Origin: Tropicimonas sp. IMCC6043
Lineage (GTDB): Bacteria > Pseudomonadota > Alphaproteobacteria > Rhodobacterales > Rhodobacteraceae
NCBI RefSeq assembly: GCF_004146235.1
Contig: NZ_SELO01000001.1
Span: forward strand, 62,001 to 126,000
Direction: 5' to 3'
DNA length: 64,000 nucleotides
In this document: positions 61,409 to 64,000 of the stretch, piece by piece
Position numbering within the stretch: the stretch's first letter is position 1
Layout: the number at the start of each line of letters is the position of its first letter
The notes under the pieces: model-generated
Told to the model about the DNA's origin: nothing
Database searches by the model: none
The model's input: the letters and a program-made list of their open reading frames with translations, nothing else
Position numbers and translations under genes: made by a program

Positions 61409-62440
61409 TCAGAGATCGGCGCGCGGATCGAGCAGGCGGTGCATGACGGTGGCCTTGGTGACCCGCCCGACGAGCGTGTTGCCGCGGTGGACACCCACGG
61501 CGACGCCCTCGGCAAGCAGGATGCGCATGACGTCCTCGACCGGCGTGTCGGCGCCGACGACGCGCGCGGGTGTCTCGCCATTGACCGATTCCATCACGTC
61601 GGAGGCGCGCAGCACGCCGAGCGGGTTCATGTGGGCGACGAAATCGGCGACATATTCGTTGGCCGGGTCGGAGAAGATCTCGCGCGGCGTGCCGCATTGC
61701 ACGATGCGGCCCCCCTCCATGATCGCGATCCGGTTGCCGATCTTGAACGCCTCGTCGAGGTCGTGACTGACGAAGATAATCGTTCGCCGGAGCCGCGACT
61801 GCAATTCCAGCAGCTCGTCCTGGAGACGTGACCGGATCAGCGGGTCGAGCGCCGAGAAGGGCTCGTCCATGAGCAGGATCGGCGCATTGGTGGCGAAGGC
61901 CCGGGCCAGGCCGACGCGCTGCTGCATGCCGCCCGAAAGCTCGCCCACCAGCCGCTCCGACCAGTCCCCGAGCCCGACGAGGTCGAGCTGTTCGTCCACA
62001 CGTCTGCGGCGCTCCGCCGCCGGCAGGCCCGCAAGCTCAAGCCCGAGGCCGACATTGGCCCGCACCGTGCGCCAGGGCAGCAGGCCGAACTGCTGGAAGA
62101 CCATGGCAACGCATTCGCGACGGATTCGCCGCAGGTCGGTGTTCGAGGCGCCAACGACTTCGGCGGTCCAGTCGCCGTCGCGGATCTCGACCTGTCCCCG
62201 TACCACCGGGTTCAGCCCGTTGACCGCGCGCAGGAGCGTCGACTTGCCGGAACCGGACAGCCCCATGAGCACCAGGATCTCGCCTTCGGCCACTTCCAGA
62301 GAGCAGTCGTGGACGCCGAGGATCTGGCCGGTCTCGGCCTCGACCTCTGTGCGGCTGAGGCCGCGATCCATGGCGGGCAGGGCGGTTTCGGGCGCGTCGC
62401 CGAAGACGATGGAGACCTTGTCGAAGCGGACGGCGCTCAT
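61409..62440 (-). CDS. choV: Choline/glycine-betaine ABC transporter ATPase ChoV
   Basis: 343 residues. Walker A GLSGSGKST, signature LSGGMQQRVGLARA, Walker B PILLMDEPFSALDP, H-loop FVSHDLDEA, followed by a C-terminal CBS-like region (DTPVEDVMRILLAEGVAVGV) seen in ProV-type ATPases. Its ATG overlaps the permease stop (ATGA) and GGGAG lies upstream. Last gene of choXWV. Confidence 0.94.
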   Translation of the reverse strand: MSAVRFDKVSIVFGDAPETALPAMDRGLSRTEVEAETGQILGVHDCSLEVAEGEILVLMGLSGSGKSTLLRAVNGLNPVVRGQVEIRDGDWTAEVVGASNTDLRRIRRECVAMVFQQFGLLPWRTVRANVGLGLELAGLPAAERRRRVDEQLDLVGLGDWSERLVGELSGGMQQRVGLARAFATNAPILLMDEPFSALDPLIRSRLQDELLELQSRLRRTIIFVSHDLDEAFKIGNRIAIMEGGRIVQCGTPREIFSDPANEYVADFVAHMNPLGVLRASDVMESVNGETPARVVGADTPVEDVMRILLAEGVAVGVHRGNTLVGRVTKATVMHRLLDPRADL

Positions 62441-63273
62441 TTCTTCGCTCCCAGATTCAAGATCCGATCGAGCATGATCGCCAGCACGACAATGACAAAG
62501 CCCGACTCGAAGCCGAGGGCTGTATTGACTTGGTTGAGCGCCCGGACCACCGGGACACCGAGCCCGTCGGCGCCGACCAGCGCCGCAATCACCACCATCG
62601 AGAGCGAGAGCATGATGGTCTGGTTGAGCCCGGCCATGATCTGGGGAATGGCATAGGGAAGCTCTACCTTGGCCAAAACCTGAGACGGCGTGGCGCCGAA
62701 GGCACGGGCGGCTTCGAGCAACGGCTCGGGCGTTGTCGAGACGCCGAGCCAGGTGAGGCGGATCGGCGCGGGCAGGACGAAGACCACCGTGGCGATCAGC
62801 CCCGGCACCATGCCGATGCCGAAAAAGACGATGGCCGGGATGAGGTAGACGAAGGTCGGCAGGGTCTGCATCAGGTCGAGCACCGGGCGCATGGCCTGAT
62901 AGAGACGCGGCCTGTGCGCCGCGGCGATGCCGATGGGCACGCCGATCGCCATGCAGACGACGCAGGCGGAGAGCACCAGCGTCAGGCTCTCGGTGGTCTC
63001 CTCCCAGTAGCCCTGGTTGATGATGAAGAGGAAGCCCAGAGCGACGAAAGCGGAGATCTTCCAATTGCGTTGCAGGAGCCAGCTCAGTGCGGCGAAGACC
63101 GCCACGACGATCAGCGGATGCGGTGTCTGGAGGATCCAGAGGATGGCGCCGATCATCGCCTCCATCGCCTCCGAGAGCCCGTCGAAGAACCAGGCGCCAT
63201 GCCCCTGAAGCCAATCGAAGAGCGCCTCAGCGGCCTTTCCCACCGGGATCTTGTTGTCGGTCAGCCAGTCCAT
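62437..63273 (-). CDS. choW: Choline/glycine-betaine ABC transporter permease ChoW
   Basis: 278 residues. About six or seven helices (IVVAVFAALSWLLQRNWKIS, LTLVLSACVVCMAIGVPIGI, ...), with EAARAFGATPSQVLAKVELP (EAA loop) near residue 200 and TIMLSLSMVVIAALVGADGL later. Fits OpuAB/ProW-type permeases. Sits between choX and choV; two hairpins separate it from choX, and it overlaps choV by 4 bases. Confidence 0.94.
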   Translation of the reverse strand: MDWLTDNKIPVGKAAEALFDWLQGHGAWFFDGLSEAMEAMIGAILWILQTPHPLIVVAVFAALSWLLQRNWKISAFVALGFLFIINQGYWEETTESLTLVLSACVVCMAIGVPIGIAAAHRPRLYQAMRPVLDLMQTLPTFVYLIPAIVFFGIGMVPGLIATVVFVLPAPIRLTWLGVSTTPEPLLEAARAFGATPSQVLAKVELPYAIPQIMAGLNQTIMLSLSMVVIAALVGADGLGVPVVRALNQVNTALGFESGFVIVVLAIMLDRILNLGAKK

Positions 63274-63285
63274 AAGATCTCCCGC

Positions 63286-63310
63286 GGCAGGCGCCGGACG
63301 GGCGCCTGCC
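63286..63310 (-). promoter_or_regulatory. Stem-loop 1 in choX-choW gap
   Basis: 10-bp perfect stem GGCAGGCGCC (63286-63295) with GGCGCCTGCC (63301-63310), 5-nt loop. Likely sets relative expression of choX over choW. Confidence 0.6.
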
Positions 63311-63325
63311 TTCCTGGGTGTCGCG

Positions 63326-63342
63326 CCGCCCCGGAGGGGCGG
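63326..63342 (-). promoter_or_regulatory. Stem-loop 2 in choX-choW gap
   Basis: CCGCCCC (63326-63332) with GGGGCGG (63336-63342), 3-nt loop GGA, directly after the choX stop codon. Confidence 0.5.
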
Positions 63343-63349
63343 GCAGGGA

Positions 63350-64000
63350 TCAGTCCGCGAGGCCCGCCGTCACCGCGGCCACGGCATCGCCGCCATCCTT
63401 GGTGGTCACACCGTCGAGCCAGGGCTTCCAGGCGTCGGGGTTGGCCTCGAGCCAGGCCTTCGCGGCGTCTTCCGGGTCTTCGCCCGCGTCGAGGATCGCG
63501 GCCATGATCTCGTTCTCCATCGCAAGCGAGAAGACGAGGTTGCCGAGGAGCGCGCCGACATTCGGGCATTCCTCCGCGAAGCCCGCGCGGGTGTTGGTAT
63601 AGACCGTCGCGCCGCCGAAATCGGGGCCGAAGAAGTCGTCGCCGCCGGTCAGGTAGCCCATGTCGAAATTGGCGTTCATCGGGTGCGGCTCCCAACCGAG
63701 GAAGATGATCGGATCCCCCTTCTTGGTGGCGCGCGCCACCTGCGCCAGCATGCCCTGTTCGGAGCTTTCCTTGACCTCGAAATCCTTCAGGCCGAAGGCG
63801 TCGCCGTCGATCATCGACTGGATCAGGCGGTTGCCGTCATTGCCGGGCTCGATGCCGTAGATCTCGCCGTCGAGTTCTTCCGCATGGGCGGCGATGTCGG
63901 CGAAATCGGAGATGCCGAGCGCCATGCCGGCATCATTGGTGGCGAGAGTGTATTTCGCCCCCGTCAGGTTCTCGCGCACGGTCACGACCGTGCCGGCCTC
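63350..64000 (-). CDS. choX: Choline ABC transporter substrate-binding protein ChoX, N-terminus outside window
   Basis: C-terminal about 216 codons of a ProX/ChoX-type binding protein, reading in frame to base 64000. Segments typical for the family: FLGWEPHPMNANFDMGYLTGGDDFFG, GATVYTNTRAGFAEECPNVGALL and MENEIMAAILDAGEDPEDAAKAWLEANPDAW (each quoted in part, as FLGWEPHPMNANF, VYTNTRAGFAEECPN, MAAILDAGEDPEDAA). The Trp and Tyr that form the quaternary-ammonium cage are expected here. First gene of choXWV; the signal peptide and promoter are beyond the window. Confidence 0.92.
   Translation of the reverse strand, partial: EAGTVVTVRENLTGAKYTLATNDAGMALGISDFADIAAHAEELDGEIYGIEPGNDGNRLIQSMIDGDAFGLKDFEVKESSEQGMLAQVARATKKGDPIIFLGWEPHPMNANFDMGYLTGGDDFFGPDFGGATVYTNTRAGFAEECPNVGALLGNLVFSLAMENEIMAAILDAGEDPEDAAKAWLEANPDAWKPWLDGVTTKDGGDAVAAVTAGLAD

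Overview
The window is ordinary-density chromosomal DNA, rich in G+C, from an alphaproteobacterium that looks like a member of the Rhodobacteraceae (Rhodobacter/Roseobacter group). The support is the gene content and order (a DUF6324 small protein, a VPLPA-CTERM secreted protein, MmcB, anaerobic UbiUVT, lpxD-acp-ketosynthase, choline XWV), an alphaproteobacterial LexA box, and a tRNA-His that lacks an encoded G-1 and carries A73. The genus cannot be fixed from sequence alone. I see no prophage, IS element, integron or CRISPR array. Both window edges cut genes: an M32 carboxypeptidase on the left and choX on the right.

Layout. 0-9 kb: M32 peptidase, an OsmC-type peroxidase, a complete branched-chain amino acid ABC operon on the minus strand (binding protein, livG, livF, a small secreted protein, livH, livM), then a secreted PQQ-type sugar dehydrogenase and a small secreted protein. 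9-16 kb: a GlxA-type regulator divergent from class II DAHP synthase, a PAS protein, yicC-gmk-gamma carbonic anhydrase, and a PhoR-like kinase. 16-26 kb is envelope-rich: an L,D-transpeptidase, a DUF882 peptidase-like protein, lpxD with a dedicated acyl carrier protein and ketosynthase, an IalB protein, a HerA-like ATPase, a VPLPA-CTERM protein, and an outer-membrane barrel whose 5' end appears frameshifted. 26-33 kb: CorC, a Hint protein, tRNA-Leu, trigger factor, a PfkB kinase, tRNA-His, DUF6324, and mmcB under an apparent LexA-controlled promoter.

33-42 kb: acetyl-CoA hydrolase/transferase, an octaheme cytochrome with HEAT/TPR-like tail, ubiT-ubiU-ubiV (O2-independent ubiquinone synthesis), a NifU/IscU-like scaffold, hisI, gluQ and a DsbA-fold isomerase. 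42-50 kb: a membrane cNMP-binding protein, trmFO with two small membrane proteins, a globin, the rpsF-rpsR-rplI operon, two small envelope genes, fabD and a DUF1349 protein. 50-57 kb: ilvB behind a clear leader-peptide attenuator, a Flp-pilin-like peptide, an MBL-fold protein, a redoxin, two HAD phosphatases, a YbaY/META protein and an NsrR-type Rrf2 regulator. 57-64 kb: a SLAC1-family channel, panE with an acyl-CoA ligase, and the choline ABC transporter choV-choW-choX.

The most informative non-coding signals are the ilvB attenuator (promoter, 15-codon leader, competing hairpins, U-tract terminator), the LexA box placed exactly between the -35 and -10 of mmcB, and an NsrR-spaced inverted repeat upstream of the Rrf2 gene. 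No clearly new system was found; the best novelty leads are the lpxD-acp-ketosynthase unit, the octaheme cytochrome, and the unexplained 16-bp palindrome near 32.19 kb.
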